DNA of 64,000 nucleotides from Chloranthus sessilifolius (lineage: Eukaryota > Streptophyta > Magnoliopsida > Chloranthales > Chloranthaceae): NCBI GenBank assembly GCA_021018995.1, contig CM037596.1, positions 89,659,184-89,723,183 of the forward strand. Reading direction: 5' to 3'. The notes under the pieces are model-generated. The model did not search any database and had not been told where the DNA came from. It saw nothing but the letters and a program-made list of their open reading frames with translations. Below are positions 34,710 through 46,190 of the stretch, piece by piece. The position numbers and the translations under genes are program-made. Numbering within the stretch: the stretch's first letter is position 1; the number at the start of each line of letters is the position of its first letter.

Positions 34710-35054
34710 GAGCAAAAGGTTGTCATTTTATGTGGAACTTCAATCGGCCATAACTTTTGAATCGCAGCTCCAAATTGGGTGATCTTTGGCTTGTTGGAAA
34801 GTTGGAGAAGTCCTCTTTCCAATGGTATATGGTTAATCCATAGTAGGGGTCTGTGTAAAATGTTATAGCTCTCCTCCCATCAACTGCTCAAAAGGGTTCA
34901 AGTTGGGTCTGGGAAGGGAATCTAGGGTTTAGGGTTGATCTCTAAGGGTTGGGGAATGGTTCTAAAGGGTTCAGGGGTGCCATCGGAAGCACAGGGGTAA
35001 ATCTCTCTAGGAGTACAGATTGATCAGACCTTGAGCCGAATTTGGATGTCTACA

Positions 35055-35070
35055 GATGCCCCTTTTTGGT
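35055..35070 (-). other. Polypurine tract (B)
   Basis: On the minus strand ACCAAAAAGGGGCATC directly precedes the 3' LTR. This is the expected primer site for plus-strand DNA synthesis. Confidence 0.75.
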
Positions 35071-37035
35071 ATTCAATCACTAATGATCGGATGCCAAAGA
35101 CAAGAGACATTCGAAGAGGTCCAAGGCATGTTTGATGGGTCCGTCCGGTTCAACTTAATTCTCAAACATCCATGGTGATGGTGAATGTACGTAAGTCCTC
35201 TCATTTCGGGATATCGTCCGTACCTCAAAGCTAACAGTTCCCAAGCGCATTGCGACATTACTGGGCATAATTGCGATGATCACAAAAAGTGTAAGCCCGC
35301 TAGCTGGGATATCGTCCACTTCCTGAGGAAAATTATAGATTTGTGATGTTGAGTATTAATCCGAACAAGACAGCTCCATGAAACGGGATGATCGATCTAT
35401 GCTTTGGAATTTATGCGAAGCACGCAAAGCGAAGGCCTAAACAATGTGTCCAATCCTATGGGGTATTGACAGCTCCATTGGATTGGCCATGAGTGCCCTT
35501 ACCTAGGTAAGGCTCAACGTTTCTTGGCGAACCCATCAACCTCGAGGTTCCTTTAGCATGATTTACCCGAGTGGAGCGAATATTGATGTCACAACACTTC
35601 TTGGGAATGCATGCCCATTTTTAGAGTAATTTTTTGTGTTTTTTTTTTTTTTGAATTTTCTTTTGTTTCAAGGCCTCTAAGCGAAGTTTAAAGACCTCTA
35701 GCAATTTTATTCTTGCACAACTCTTTAAGTGGATCAAATGTCACTTGATACGCTTTAAGAATGCGTGCGCGCTGTCGGGGATGGATACACCTTGGGGATG
35801 TGCTCGTTCTGGTGGCGAGTGCTCCTGATTCACATGAACCGGAGTGCCTTAACTCGAGACAAAGCTAAAAAGGATCGGGCTAGAACCAAAAATTCATCGA
35901 AAGAGATGGTCAATTCTAGCCTCCGTCCCTAATGAAATCACATCTTACTAACTATGCACAGACAGACACCCATCAGGGGCGATAAGTAGCAAATAGGCGT
36001 GAACGGAAGCCTCGACCCTAAGGTACAATTTATGAGGACAAATGACCATCCTGCGAATACCCAGATGCAAGTGTGTACATTCAACAGGGACACCATGCCT
36101 ATACAGGTTTTAAGCCTGTGTAAAAGGAAATAAAAGGGAATGAGCCCTTCGGTCTGTATGTTTGCACATAGTTTGGTTGGTTGTAATTTCATTTTTGACG
36201 GGTCAGTTTCAACTGACAATAGACTTTTCGAATGGTCTAAAGTCGGGGGCACTCTTGGTCAACATAGATCCCAAGGTGGATGACCAGAGCGAATACTTGG
36301 AAGGTGGGGTCCACCTACTCAGGATTTTTACTTCATAACAAAAGGTTGTTATTTCCTCTCTCTTCTTTTTTTTCTTCTATGTCAGTTCGAGGCTCTGAGC
36401 ATGCTCAAACTGCTTTTATTTCTGCATGTATCCTTAGGTGAATCAACTTGCCATGTTGATATACCTTAAGGACATGCGCATCCCGGTGATAGGTCCTTGG
36501 TTTGCCTGCCAGATAAGGTCTCGACTTCTGTTGGGGAAGATCTGGGGCTAGGTGTATGTTCCTAGGAGTGACCGGTGATGGATAAGTTTATTTGCTTGCC
36601 GAATCAGGCGTGGGGTGTCCCCATGTAAAATGGGGTTTGAGAACTTTTGGGTGGACCCGATCATTCCAAATTGATTTAACACGGTTCTCGGAGCGGCGCC
36701 AATGTTCATTGCGACACTCTTTTGAGAACTAGTATCATTTTTAGCAATTCTCTTTCTTCTCTTTTTTTTTTCTTTTTTCTTTTTTGTTTTAGATCTTATG
36801 ATTTTATGGAGCACTTAGCGGGTGCTTATAGATCTAGATCCGTTTACTGTGGCACAGTCCCTTTGGGCCAGTCGAAGAGAGCCCGAAGGGCCATTTAGGG
36901 ATGCGTGCACCATCGCTTGACGGTACGCGGGCTTCTAAGGGGGACCGGGCCGTGATTCATAGCATGCAAGGGGGTCCGTCGGGCCTCAAAGTCGAAAAAA
37001 TGGCCGGGCAGTTTTAAAAACTGCCATTTCTGGTC
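35071..37035. other. Non-coding region between 3' LTR and the antisense genes (B)
   Basis: About 2 kb without a credible gene. The phrase 'gggatatcgtcc' occurs twice, near 35,208 and 35,308. From about 36,090 it matches the left end of the window (element A). A control region for the plus-strand genes could lie here. Confidence 0.55.
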
Positions 37036-37106
37036 GGGCGTATATAATATATACGCCTGACCAAAATGCAGCGAAAAATGGGCGGGCGTATATATTATAT
37101 ACGCCT
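37036..37106. promoter_or_regulatory. Palindrome pair upstream of the PMD gene (B)
   Basis: Sites at 37,036-37,058 and 37,084-37,106 have arm GGGCGTATATA with a one-base centre, each with a single terminal mismatch. They are spaced 48 bases apart, exactly as the A pair at 824 and 872. They lie just upstream of a CCTAGGGTTT box at about 37,213. Confidence 0.85.
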
Positions 37107-37953
37107 GACCAAAATTGGCAGTTTTTTAAACTGTCCGAGCCCGAGCACAAAAGGGGCCTCCCTTTTCAAATTCTACCTTCCTCCCTCCTTCCTTCTTGAG
37201 TTCGGGACAGCCCCCTAGGGTTTTTGCATTTTATTTTGCTTGAGTTCTATTACCGGGGGTTGCGGGTGTGGATCAAAAGACGTTTATCCTCACCGATTTT
37301 GGACCTATTTCCTCTTCCATTGAAGATAACCATTACCTTTCCCTCCTTTTGCCTTTGAATTTTGATAATGTTGTTGTTTGATGCTCTTCCTCCTTGTGGC
37401 GAAATGCTTTTTGATTTTTCTCTAAGCATATGTGATGCATATATTCCTTTTCTTTCCTCTCTTCTTTTTTTTTATTGAAATGCTTGATTTCTTAGGCCTA
37501 TTTTTTATTTATCATTCATTCATTTCATTTTATTTCTTCTTTTTTGTTTTTGATGGATTAGTGCATTTTATTTGATGGATTGGTACACATTTTTTTTTTA
37601 TATTTTTTGGACTAGTGCATATATATATTATTTATCATTTTCATTTTATTTTTTTCTTGGTTTAGTGCATTTTTTTTTTGGTTTTGGTTTTATTCATTCT
37701 CTCCCCCTCTTTTTGGACGGATTAGCACACACACACATTTTTTTTTGTTGATGGGTTAGTACACATTTTTTATTTTTATTTTTATATTATATTCCCCCCC
37801 CCCTTTTTTGTGTTTTCTCCCCTCTCCTTTTTTGTTTGATGGATTAGTACACACACACACATTTTTTGGAGATTTTTTTGGATTAGTGCATATTTTCCTT
37901 TTTCTTTTTTGTTGGCACCCTTTTCATATGCCGATGCGTCTCATGTTTTTAGG
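37107..37953 (+). other. Leader and probable 5' UTR intron of the PMD gene (B)
   Basis: It is T-rich. From about 37,555 to 37,895 a motif 'ggattagtgcaca' with long T runs recurs about eight times, a degenerate repeat not seen in A. It ends TTTTAG one base before the start codon, like the A copy. The donor is not clear. Confidence 0.5.
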
Positions 37954-40173
37954 ATGTCTGGCGACGAAGGGCCTGATCAGCAAGAAGGGCCGGCGATGGC
38001 CTACGGTCCACATGGGGAATAGTTCATCGTGTCTCAGCGATCCTCCCAACCTTGGTATGAAATGCAAGGCGAGGCTGCCCGTACCGGCCTCCTCTACTGC
38101 CAGTACACCCACATGTCCAACTTTGGGATCGCCGGTCAGGTAAACAGATGAGCCCCCCCTCCCCTTTTTTGCTTTTGTTTTCCTTTGATGCCTTCATTAT
38201 ACCACCTTACCCCTATCTGACTGATGCCTTCTGTTTGCAGCCCCTACCACACATGATGTTCCAGGGTGGCTGGTTTGACCTCCAGCGTCTCGTGCTTTAC
38301 CTTCCCCCAGCGGTGAAGGACCTACTCACCGATGCCGGTTTCGGGGATTTCATTTTGTGCCCCGCCGTGAGGGCCAATACGGCCTATTTGAAGGCCCTGA
38401 TAGAGCATTTTCGCCCCGAGACCATGGCATTTCACATGGCCGTGGTAGAGATGGCCTTTACACCTGCGAACTGGTCTATGATTACTGAGGTCCGTATTGG
38501 AGGGGTGCCCGTGGTACCTACCCGTACACCAGATAAGGAGGAGGTGATTCGACTGATAGGGGCCTACCCGACCTCTGGGAATATTCGAGGTTCTGAGGTC
38601 AAGCTATCCTGGCTGGTTGATCAGTTTGAGCCTCATGAGTTAGTGGACCAGGGCCAGCCCGACATGGCCATTTACCTTGAGCCCGCACGCGCACATATGC
38701 TGGCCCGCATTTCTCTGCTGTTCCTCCTGGGCAAGACTCTCCTCTCAAACACCAGCGGAGGGCGAGTCTCATTGTCCCTACTCAGCCTGATGGTGAACTG
38801 GGACAATGTGCATCGGTTCGATTGGGGCGGCGCTGGCTATGCGGTGCTCATGTCCAGCCTAAAGCGAGCCGTTCTTGGGGAGTCTAGCTCCATTGTGGGT
38901 TTCTGGCCTGCAATTGAGGTATTTTATCCTTTGGTTTTAGTTTGTCCAATTTTTCTTTTATGGCATACCTGTTTTTATCTGCTTGCTTTCTCAGGTTTGG
39001 GGGTATCTCCATTTCCAATCTGGTCGCCCTCTGCTTCAGTCTGAAGTTGCTACGTTCCCCCTCGTGAGTAGCTGGCATGTGAGCCACTGTCGGGACTTGG
39101 GTATGAAGCATTTGGAGCTAGGGCTGCACTCTCAGTTCGACCTGTTGATCCCAGAGCAAGTATAACAATTCCCCCCTTTTTTTTATAAATTTGACAGCTC
39201 TTTTGTGCTATGGGTTTTGACCAACTATATGTATCCCTCCTCTATGTTCTCCTCTTTTTTACAGATCGTCCTCGACCCCTACATAGGATCTCCCTTCTGG
39301 AACCTGCCTTCAGTGGGTCCTTCTCACTTCTTGTTGAACCGCCGCATCATCTTCCTCTACGGGACCTGGACTAGGGCCTACTATTTAGGAGAGAGAGTGG
39401 TTCATCAGTATCATCCTCTCTTTGCCGTGCCCCAAGCTCCTCCAGCTGACATGTTGGCTCCGGAAGGCTCCATTGACGAGCTTACTGCTCACTTTCTTCA
39501 CCATGGGGTTCCTATTGATGGCCTTCTTTTACCTGGGGGTATCAAATGTGGTACGATTCTCTGCCTTATCATTTCTTGCTGCCCCGCTTCGTGCCTGGTG
39601 CTAACTTTTTAGCATTTAGCAAACCGCGATCTCAGGTGGTGCCCTTTCCTCTTTTTATTTGGCAGCCTCCTTGTGATTACTTTGATTGACCTACCATCTT
39701 AAACTGCAAAAGTTTCTCTCTGTAGTTTGAGCAGGGCAGCGGCTCAGATGAGGGGGATGAGGCGACTGCTCCCTATGATGCTACAGGTGCTGGACCTTCC
39801 TACCCTTCCAGTGCTGGTGCTTCTAGTGCGGCCTCAGGTGTTGGACCCTCTGACCCTTCTGGTGCTGGAGCTTTTGGCAGTTCGCCTACCGTGGTCCAGG
39901 GGACCTTCAAGCGCTTGGATGATGCTTTTTTGTCGCGCGTGTGTGCCGACATGGCCGAGAAGGCATGTATCTCTGCTGAAGCTATCCAACTCCCACCTCC
40001 TGAGCTGATCCCTGGGGTAATCTCTACCTTGTGGCTTTACTCTCTTTCCCTTTGAATTATGCTGACGGCTTGTGTGACTGACACCTCTTTTTCTTACTGG
40101 CCAGGATTATGAGTCGGTAGTGAGTCAAGCCGAATATTATCGTAACATTGTTGGGCTTAGGGAGACCGAGGTG
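37954..40173 (+). pseudogene. Antisense plant-mobile-domain (PMD) gene of element B
   Basis: Exons: 37,954-38,139, 38,241-38,918, 38,995-39,159, 39,265-39,635, 39,726-40,016 and 40,105-40,173. All junctions are GT-AG and match the A gene in place and phase. Exon 2 carries RANTAYLKALIEHFRPETM, the PMD-like signature, then LLGKTLLSNTSGGRVSLSLL and DWGGAGYAVLM. Exon 3 starts VWGYLHFQSGRPLL. Exon 4 has YYLGERVVHQY and SIDELTAHFLHHG. Exon 5 is Gly/Ser-rich, ending FKRLDDAFLSRVC. Lesions: CAG to TAG at codon 23 (38,020-38,022), a one-base loss in exon 4 near 39,538 (371 instead of 372 bases), and no recognisable match for exons 7 and 8 of A. It is an untested candidate regulator or anti-silencing factor of the element. 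Confidence 0.78.
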
Positions 40174-40747
40174 GTGAGTGAATACTGACCCAACCTAATC
40201 ATTTTCTTATTTACTTTACTGCTTTCTTCTCCCGATGGCCTTTGTTCTCTGCTCCGTATTTCTCGGTGGACTGGGTGGGGAGACTCAGATTTTTCCAAAG
40301 CGCGAGCCGGTGTCGGAAGAAGTCGAAGGGGGCTGCCCAGGACTAGTTCATTCTCTGAAAATTTGACACAAAGAAACAATTTAGACTTTTGGTTTATTTG
40401 GGGGATATGTAATAAATTATTATTACTTTTTTTGTTAAAACAACACATTTTTTTTTGGATGGTTTTATAATTTTCATGTTTCATTTGATTATCTCTTTGC
40501 TTTGCTGGTTTCCTTTTCCTTGGCCTAAAACGAGCCGGCACCCCTCCAATGATGGGGTTGATCTTGCAGGTGATTCTCCTTATATAACCTACAGATAGTG
40601 CGTCATCTGAGGGCTTCCCATGGGTGTGTAAGCATGCGTGCCTGTGGGCTGCTCTGAGATGAAAAAGTAGGCTTAAGCAAAAATGTTCCTCCTTGAAAAA
40701 AAACCAACCAAAGTGGGGGAAGCCTTAACTTTCCTGCACTCTTAGCT
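40174..40747. other. Replaced 3' part of the PMD gene (B)
   Basis: In A this interval holds PMD exons 7 and 8. In B the sequence does not match them and no clear exon is seen, so it may be a local replacement or rearrangement. Confidence 0.4.
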
Positions 40748-40913
40748 GGGCGTATATAGTGCATACGCCTGGCAAATGTTCAGCAATAAAAGGCCGGGCA
40801 TATATATTACATACGCCTAGCCAATACACAGTAAAAATGTCCGGGCATATATATTATATACGCCGGGCAAAATGGTTTAAATTTTTGCCCTGGCATATAT
40901 AATATATACGCCT
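40748..40913. promoter_or_regulatory. Four palindromic sites upstream of the DUF7745-like gene (B)
   Basis: Sites: 40,748-40,770, 40,796-40,818, 40,843-40,865 and 40,891-40,913, spaced 47-48 bases. Arms are GGGCGTATATA or GGGCATATATA with complementary right arms ATACGCCT or ACGCCG. A has four sites of its own kind at the homologous place. Confidence 0.85.
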
Positions 40914-41090
40914 GCTACAATCTGGGCTTAGCAGGTTCTTTACAACCCGAACCTGGCCCCCTGTTTCTTCTTCCTTCATCTTGTCTTGGCCTTCTTTGCC
41001 TTTCTTTTTCTTTTCCCTCCCCTCTACTTTTTCTAGGGGGTCCATTGCCATACATTGATTAATTTTTATAAAGAACGTCTTTGTACGTCC

Positions 41091-42537
41091 ATGGAGCCAC
41101 CTTCGAAAAGGGGCCCAAGTTATCATACGGGGGCTGGAGCTAGTATACTTCCCTATTTGGGCCCGGGCCCCAGTTTTTTACAAAAATGGCATTATAGCTT
41201 GGCTGAGAGCGAGCTCGTTGTTCTGAATTGCCTTGGGTTGTCCCGCCTTTCCTCCCTCCTTGCTATTCCTCTGTTGCCTAACCTGCTGCAGGCGGCTTTG
41301 GCGTTGTGGGACCATAGGGCCCATGTCATTAGATTTGCGTCCAGGGAGCTGACCCCAACCTTGGAAGAGCTAGCCTCTATTACTGGCTTGAAGATGCATC
41401 GAGGCCTCGCCAAAGTAATGCCCAAACCGGGGTATGCAAGGGCGGTCCACGCGGTTCTCGATTTAAAAAAGGGTGGCTATGAGAAATGTTTCGCTGGAGG
41501 GCCCACTAGGTGTTCGGTGAAATTCCTGAGAGAACTTTTCGGCAACTTGAGTCTTTGAAAGGTGCCTATTCGAGATCCCTTCAATGTAAAGGCCTTTGCC
41601 CTTTATTTGCTGTTGAAAGTTCTCTTCTTTACCGGGGGCGAGACCTTTTCCCTTGGGCTATGCGATGTCTTGACTGAATTGGAGGGAGGTCATTCATTGG
41701 TACACCTGGTCCTGGCTGAGATGTATCGGGGATTGGGATTCTCAGCAGGAGCTCGCTCCTTGTTCAGATCTGGCTAGGAGAGCATTTGGCTATCATGGGG
41801 CCTGTGCCGAGATTGTGCTTGATAAGAGGGGATGTGGCTCAGGGCTTTCCGATCCGATGCTCGAATTGCCTCATGGGAGCGCCGAGGAGCTGAGCACGTG
41901 GCTATCAGATGCGGCATTGATCTGGCAACTTCCCTGGTCGGATGGAACCTTTCTGATTGTTCACTCTTGGGATTGTGAGGGTATCACGCTTCTGGGGTTG
42001 ACTGGTAGCACATTCTATTTCCCATCTCGGGTGCTTCGTCAATCCGAATACGACCAACATGTGCCGTGTACCGTAATGCCACCTTTGTGCTCTCTGATAT
42101 TCTCTCGGGGTTCTCTTGGTGATCTTGACCTCATAGCCGCCCTCTGGGAGACCCGCCAATCGGTGCACATGTGTAGCTTAGTTCAGGGGGGCGTCGTCTC
42201 TCCTGATTACGAGGTTTGGCTGACATCTGAGGAATTACCTGCCACTAGCCCAGTTTCAGTAGACGTGATAGAGACGGGGCCTTGGCCATATAAAGAAATG
42301 ATATTCTGGACTAGGATCGAGTCTCTTTTTGTAGAGAGGCTGGCTTTGACCGAGGCTTTGGAGAAAGAAAGGGTCAGAGCTGAGATTCTTCAGTTGATTG
42401 GGCTTTTGACTGAGATTCTTCGGTTGACTGGGCTTTGATCGAAGAGTCTTCATGGTAGGTGGATGTCTGATCGAAATGCTCATGAGGACTCTCTTCTTGC
42501 AGAGATCAGTGCTTTGAAGCGTGGTCTCTGCCCATGA
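41091..42537 (+). pseudogene. Second antisense gene of element B, DUF7745-like
   Basis: The ATG at 41,091 opens MEPPSKRGPSYHTGAG. The N-terminal helical part YSLAESELVVLNCLGLSRL is followed by LTPTLEELASITGLKMHRGL, AGGPTRCSVKFLRELFG and GGETFSLGLCDVLTELEGG. The C-terminal half has EGITLLGLTGSTFYFPSRVL and a coiled-coil-like tail (VERLALTEALEKERVRAEIL). The block order resembles DUF7745 from memory. It is broken by a stop at 41,556-41,558, a frameshift before 41,777 and stops at the end. No introns are evident. It lies downstream of the PMD gene with its own palindromes. Function is unknown. Confidence 0.62.
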
Positions 42538-42821
42538 TCTGTTCCTGCACATACCATAGATCATATACACGGAGGGGGGGGAATGCCCCATAACAGAGAT
42601 CTCCTTTTTTTTGGATTGTTTCCTTTTTGTTTGTTTTATACTTGTACAGAAGGCGGAAAGTAGAAAATGTGTCATGTTGTTATCTTTTTGGGACGTGACA
42701 CTTCATACGTGATGCTTGTAAGGAAAGAAATGAAATCGGCTATATATACGTATATATGTTTTTTTTTTGTATTCGAATTACCTTCCATACGTCTTGCAAC
42801 GTAAGGTTATATATATTTTTT

Positions 42822-43205
42822 TTCAAAAATTTTCCTCTACACAAGGTGAGGCTTTTTATGGGAAAGAAAAATCTATTATCTTTTTTAAAATTTTCTCCCT
42901 CACAGTGTGAGGTTTTTTATGGGAAAGGAAAATCTATTATCTTTTTTTGATATTTTCTCCCTCACAGTGTGAGGTTTTTTATAGGAAAGGAAAATCTATT
43001 ATCTTTTTTGAAGTTTTCTCCCTCACAATGTGAGGTTTTTTATGGGAAAGGAAAATCTATTATCTTTTTTGAAATTTTTTCCCTCACAGTGTGAGATTTT
43101 TTATGGGAAAGGAAAATTTATTATCTTTTTTAAAATTTTTTCCCTCACAGTGTGAGGTTTTTTATGGGAAAGGAAAATCTATTATCTTGTTTTTTAAAAT
43201 TTTCT
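42822..43205. repeat. 61-bp tandem repeat, six copies (B)
   Basis: Units of about 60-62 bases read 'ttctccctcacagtgtgagg' followed by 'ttttttatgggaaaggaaaa' and 'tctattatctttttt'. Each has a 13-base near-palindrome CTCACAGTGTGAG. The copies are very alike, so the expansion looks recent. Absent from A. Confidence 0.9.
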
Positions 43206-43524
43206 CCTTTTTGTGACATCGGTAATTACAAGGCCAAACCAGTGGGTCCTTTTCTAAGCATGGTCGAACCCTGTTCATGAGGTACAGGCTTTTCCTTTAA
43301 ACATGGGAAGGTCAGCTTCCCTGGGATTGGTTTAGTCTTCTGTCTTTCCCTTTGGTCATGCGTCAGACGCTGCGGTAGAGATGACATACTTGATCGGGAT
43401 CCGATCCAATTTTTTAACATGAGTGGCCCATCAAAGGGGAGAAAGGGGCTCAAGGGGTTCAAACTGAAATGGGCGAGCTAGAACAGGTCTTCTCCTAATC
43501 TCTCTCTTCTTGACATTTTTGCTC

Positions 43525-43712
43525 ATAGCGCCCAAGACGGGTTTTCGCCATGCCTGTCATCCCTGTTTTTACCCGCAGTGCCCTTTCAGGTTTTCACTAC
43601 GTCCATGGGTTCGCTCTCTTACCCCAAGTGCCTTTTCAGGTTTTCACTTGGTCCGTGTGAGTTCGCTGTTTTTACCCGCAGTGCCCTTACGGGTTTTCAT
43701 CATGTCCATCTT
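43525..43712. repeat. Constant-loop hairpin repeats between convergent genes (B)
   Basis: Units share CCCTTTCAGGTTTT or close variants. The arms are CCAAGTG/CACTTGG (exact, about 43,625-43,652), GCAGTG/CACTAC (one mismatch) and GCAGTG/CATCAT (imperfect). The array and spacers match 7,128-7,266 in A. Confidence 0.6.
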
Positions 43713-44330
43713 ACTTTGAACTCAAATTAATTTCTTTTTTCATTTTTTTTTTTTTAGAACCAGAAGGCCACGACATGGACGTCGATTCCGTCATAGCCGG
43801 CTGAATGAAGTTCTGTGTGGTTTGTTAACTCAACTTGTTCTGATGCAGTAGATGCTATGATCGCTTATGGACCTTAAAGAGGGCTTTCTTCCGAGTTGTA
43901 ATGTGGCCGGGGTTCAAACGGGTTGAGTTTTTCTGGGGATTTGGATCTAAGTTTTGAGTGAATTCTAGATTCGGTGACTCCTCTTTCTTTCCACAGGCTT
44001 TTTATGGTACATGCCCCAGTCACTTCTTTTTTCTTTTTTTGTTTTTTTGTCTTGGTCCCCCCCCTTTTTTTTTAGGGTTTTGCTTTCTTCTTCTTCTCTC
44101 TTTTTTTGTTTTGGTTTGGATTTTTCCTCTCTTCTCTTTTCTCTTTTTCTGGAATTTTGGGAGCAGTATATGAAAGAAATGGTTATTGGCCCGACGTGTG
44201 TAGCAAAAAGGGTGAAGGTTTTCAGGGAATATTTCTTTTGGGCTACTTGTCTTTGAAATGATGGCCTCTTCTATGGGGTCCTTAAGCGATCACGCATCTA
44301 CTTTTATCAAAACTTACCTTGTCTTAAGAC

Positions 44331-45737
44331 CTATGAGTAGAACTTACGGAGGTATCCAGCGTTGATGGGCTCAGGAAAGTGGTCTCCGTCCATAGTGGCA
44401 AGGCGAACGGCATATCCTGGCAAAACCTCTCAGACGACGTAGGGTCCTTCCGAATTTGGCTTAAACTTCCCTCTTAGATCGGCGTGGAGAGATGGGAAAA
44501 TTTTCTTCAGCACAGTGTCTCCTACCTTCAGATCTCGACTGCGGACACGCTTATTGTAAGCACGTGCAATTCTCCTCTGATAGATCTGGGTGTGGCACAA
44601 GGCTAGGAGTCTTTTCTCATCAATTAAATCCAACTGCTCAAAATGGGCTCTTTCCCTCTCAGCTTCAGGTAGATGGGATCCCAGAAGGATACGGTGTGAC
44701 GGTACTTCGACCTCAACGGGTAGCATGGCCTCGGTTCCATACATAAGGGAGAATGGCGTTGCCCCTGTAGCGGTACCGATAGACGTTCTATAGGCCCAAA
44801 GTGCGAAGGGTAACTGCTCACTCCAATCTCTGTAAGTGACTACCATCTTCTCTAGGATGCGGATCAGAGTTTTGTTGGCTACTTCCATAGCTCCGTTCGT
44901 CTGCGGCCTGTATGGGGATGATCGATGATGCTTGATCTGGAATTGCTCACACAAGGCCCGAATGCGCCTATTGGCGAAATTAGTGCCATTATTAGTGATG
45001 ATATCTTTAGGTACGCTGAATCTGCAAATGATGTTGTTCTTGATGAACTTCTCAACATGACTAGCCTTAATGCTCGTGTAGGAGGCTGCCTCTACCCACT
45101 TCGTAAAATACTCTACCGCGACGAGGATGAACTGATGTCCGTTGGAAGCCTTAGGATTGATTTTGCCGATGATGTCGAGACCCCAGGTGGCGAACGGCCA
45201 AGGAGTGGCCATGCTGTGCAAATCAATGGCCGGAGCATGTATTAGACTAGAGTGCTCTTGGCATTTGTAGCACTTCTGCACGTGTTTGCAGCAATCGGTC
45301 TCCAATGTGGTCCAAAAGTATCCTTGCCTTAGAATTTTCTTAGCAAGCATGTGTCCACTGACGTGTGCCCCGCAGACTCCTTCATGGATCTCCTCCATGA
45401 TCTCACCCGCTTCTTTCCGGGTTAGGCATCGGAGCAGAATATTGTCGTGAGACCGTCTGTACAGGAGATCGCCGTAAATGACGTAGTTCGTTGCCAATCG
45501 TTGGATGGTGCATCTGTCTACCTTCGATGTTCCTTCTGGGATAGTTTGGGTCTCGAAAAAATTCTTAATGTCTGAGAACCAGGGTGGTTCATCATCTACC
45601 TCTGTAGGTCCCTCGATTAGGTGACAGAAAGCCAGTTCGTTCCTCTGCTCTTTCATGATCGGCTTCATCACAACTCCGTATGGAATCTCAACCATAGAGA
45701 CCAGGGTAGCCAGGGCGTCAGCAAATCGATTCCTTGC
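44331..45737 (-). pseudogene. Integrase region of pol (B)
   Basis: A 421-codon open stretch (44,430-45,695) covers most of integrase. The zinc finger is HEGVCGAHVSGHMLAKKIL and KCYKCQEHS. The first catalytic Asp is in WGLDIIGKINPK. The second catalytic position is Asn in IITNNGTNF (codon at 44,991-44,993), where A and C have Asp. The third acidic residue lies just after RPQTNGAM. The chromodomain-like end reads LHADLRGKFKPNSEGPYVV, then a TGA (44,430) replaces an Arg codon, and the natural end is at 44,331. The lost Asp predicts a catalytically dead enzyme. Confidence 0.9.
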
Positions 45738-46190
45738 TCATGGTACATAGGAGAAGGTGACCTCTTCAAAGTAGACTATCAGATCCTCCAGATGCTCATG
45801 GTATGGGATCAGTTTCTCATCCTTGGTCTTCCAATCTCTATTGGTCTGGCATATAATTAACTGTGAATCTCCAAAGACCCTAAGGTGAGTTATATTCAGA
45901 TCAAGAGCCACCTGTAAACCAGCTGTACAGGCCTCATACTCGGCCATATTGTTGGTGCATGGGAAGTTCAATTTGATTGAGATGGGTACATGTGATCCTC
46001 TTGGCGAGATAAGAATGGCGCCAACTCCTTGGCCTTCAACATGCGATGCTCCATCAAAGTGCATTACCCAGGACTCCTCTGTTTCCTCAGTATCCTCGTC
46101 AGTCACGAACAGAATGTCCTCATCGAGGAATTCGGTCCTTAGAGGCTCATAGTCTGGCAGAGGGTTCTAAGCAAGGTGATAAGTGAGTGC
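45738..46190 (-). pseudogene. Second, archaeal-like RNase H (B)
   Basis: SWVMHFDGASHVEGQGVGA, NNMAEYEACTAGLQVAL and RVFGDSQLIICQTNRDW supply the catalytic D, E and D. The open stretch runs from 46,106 to a stop at 45,738, followed by the integrase part. This domain in addition to the gypsy RNase H marks the Tat lineage. Confidence 0.85.

Larger units (their letters stand above)
33494..35054 (-). repeat. 3' LTR of element B
   Basis: It begins TGTGCGACCATGG and ends GTGTCTACA on the plus strand, and matches 54,846-56,409 along its length. It holds a minus-strand TATAAATA box at 34,206-34,213 and four palindromes at 34,493-34,709. Confidence 0.95.
42538..44330. other. Convergent intergenic region (B)
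   Basis: This lies between the plus-strand DUF7745-like gene and the minus-strand pol end. It contains a six-copy 61-bp tandem repeat and the constant-loop hairpin array. No gene is seen. Confidence 0.7.
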
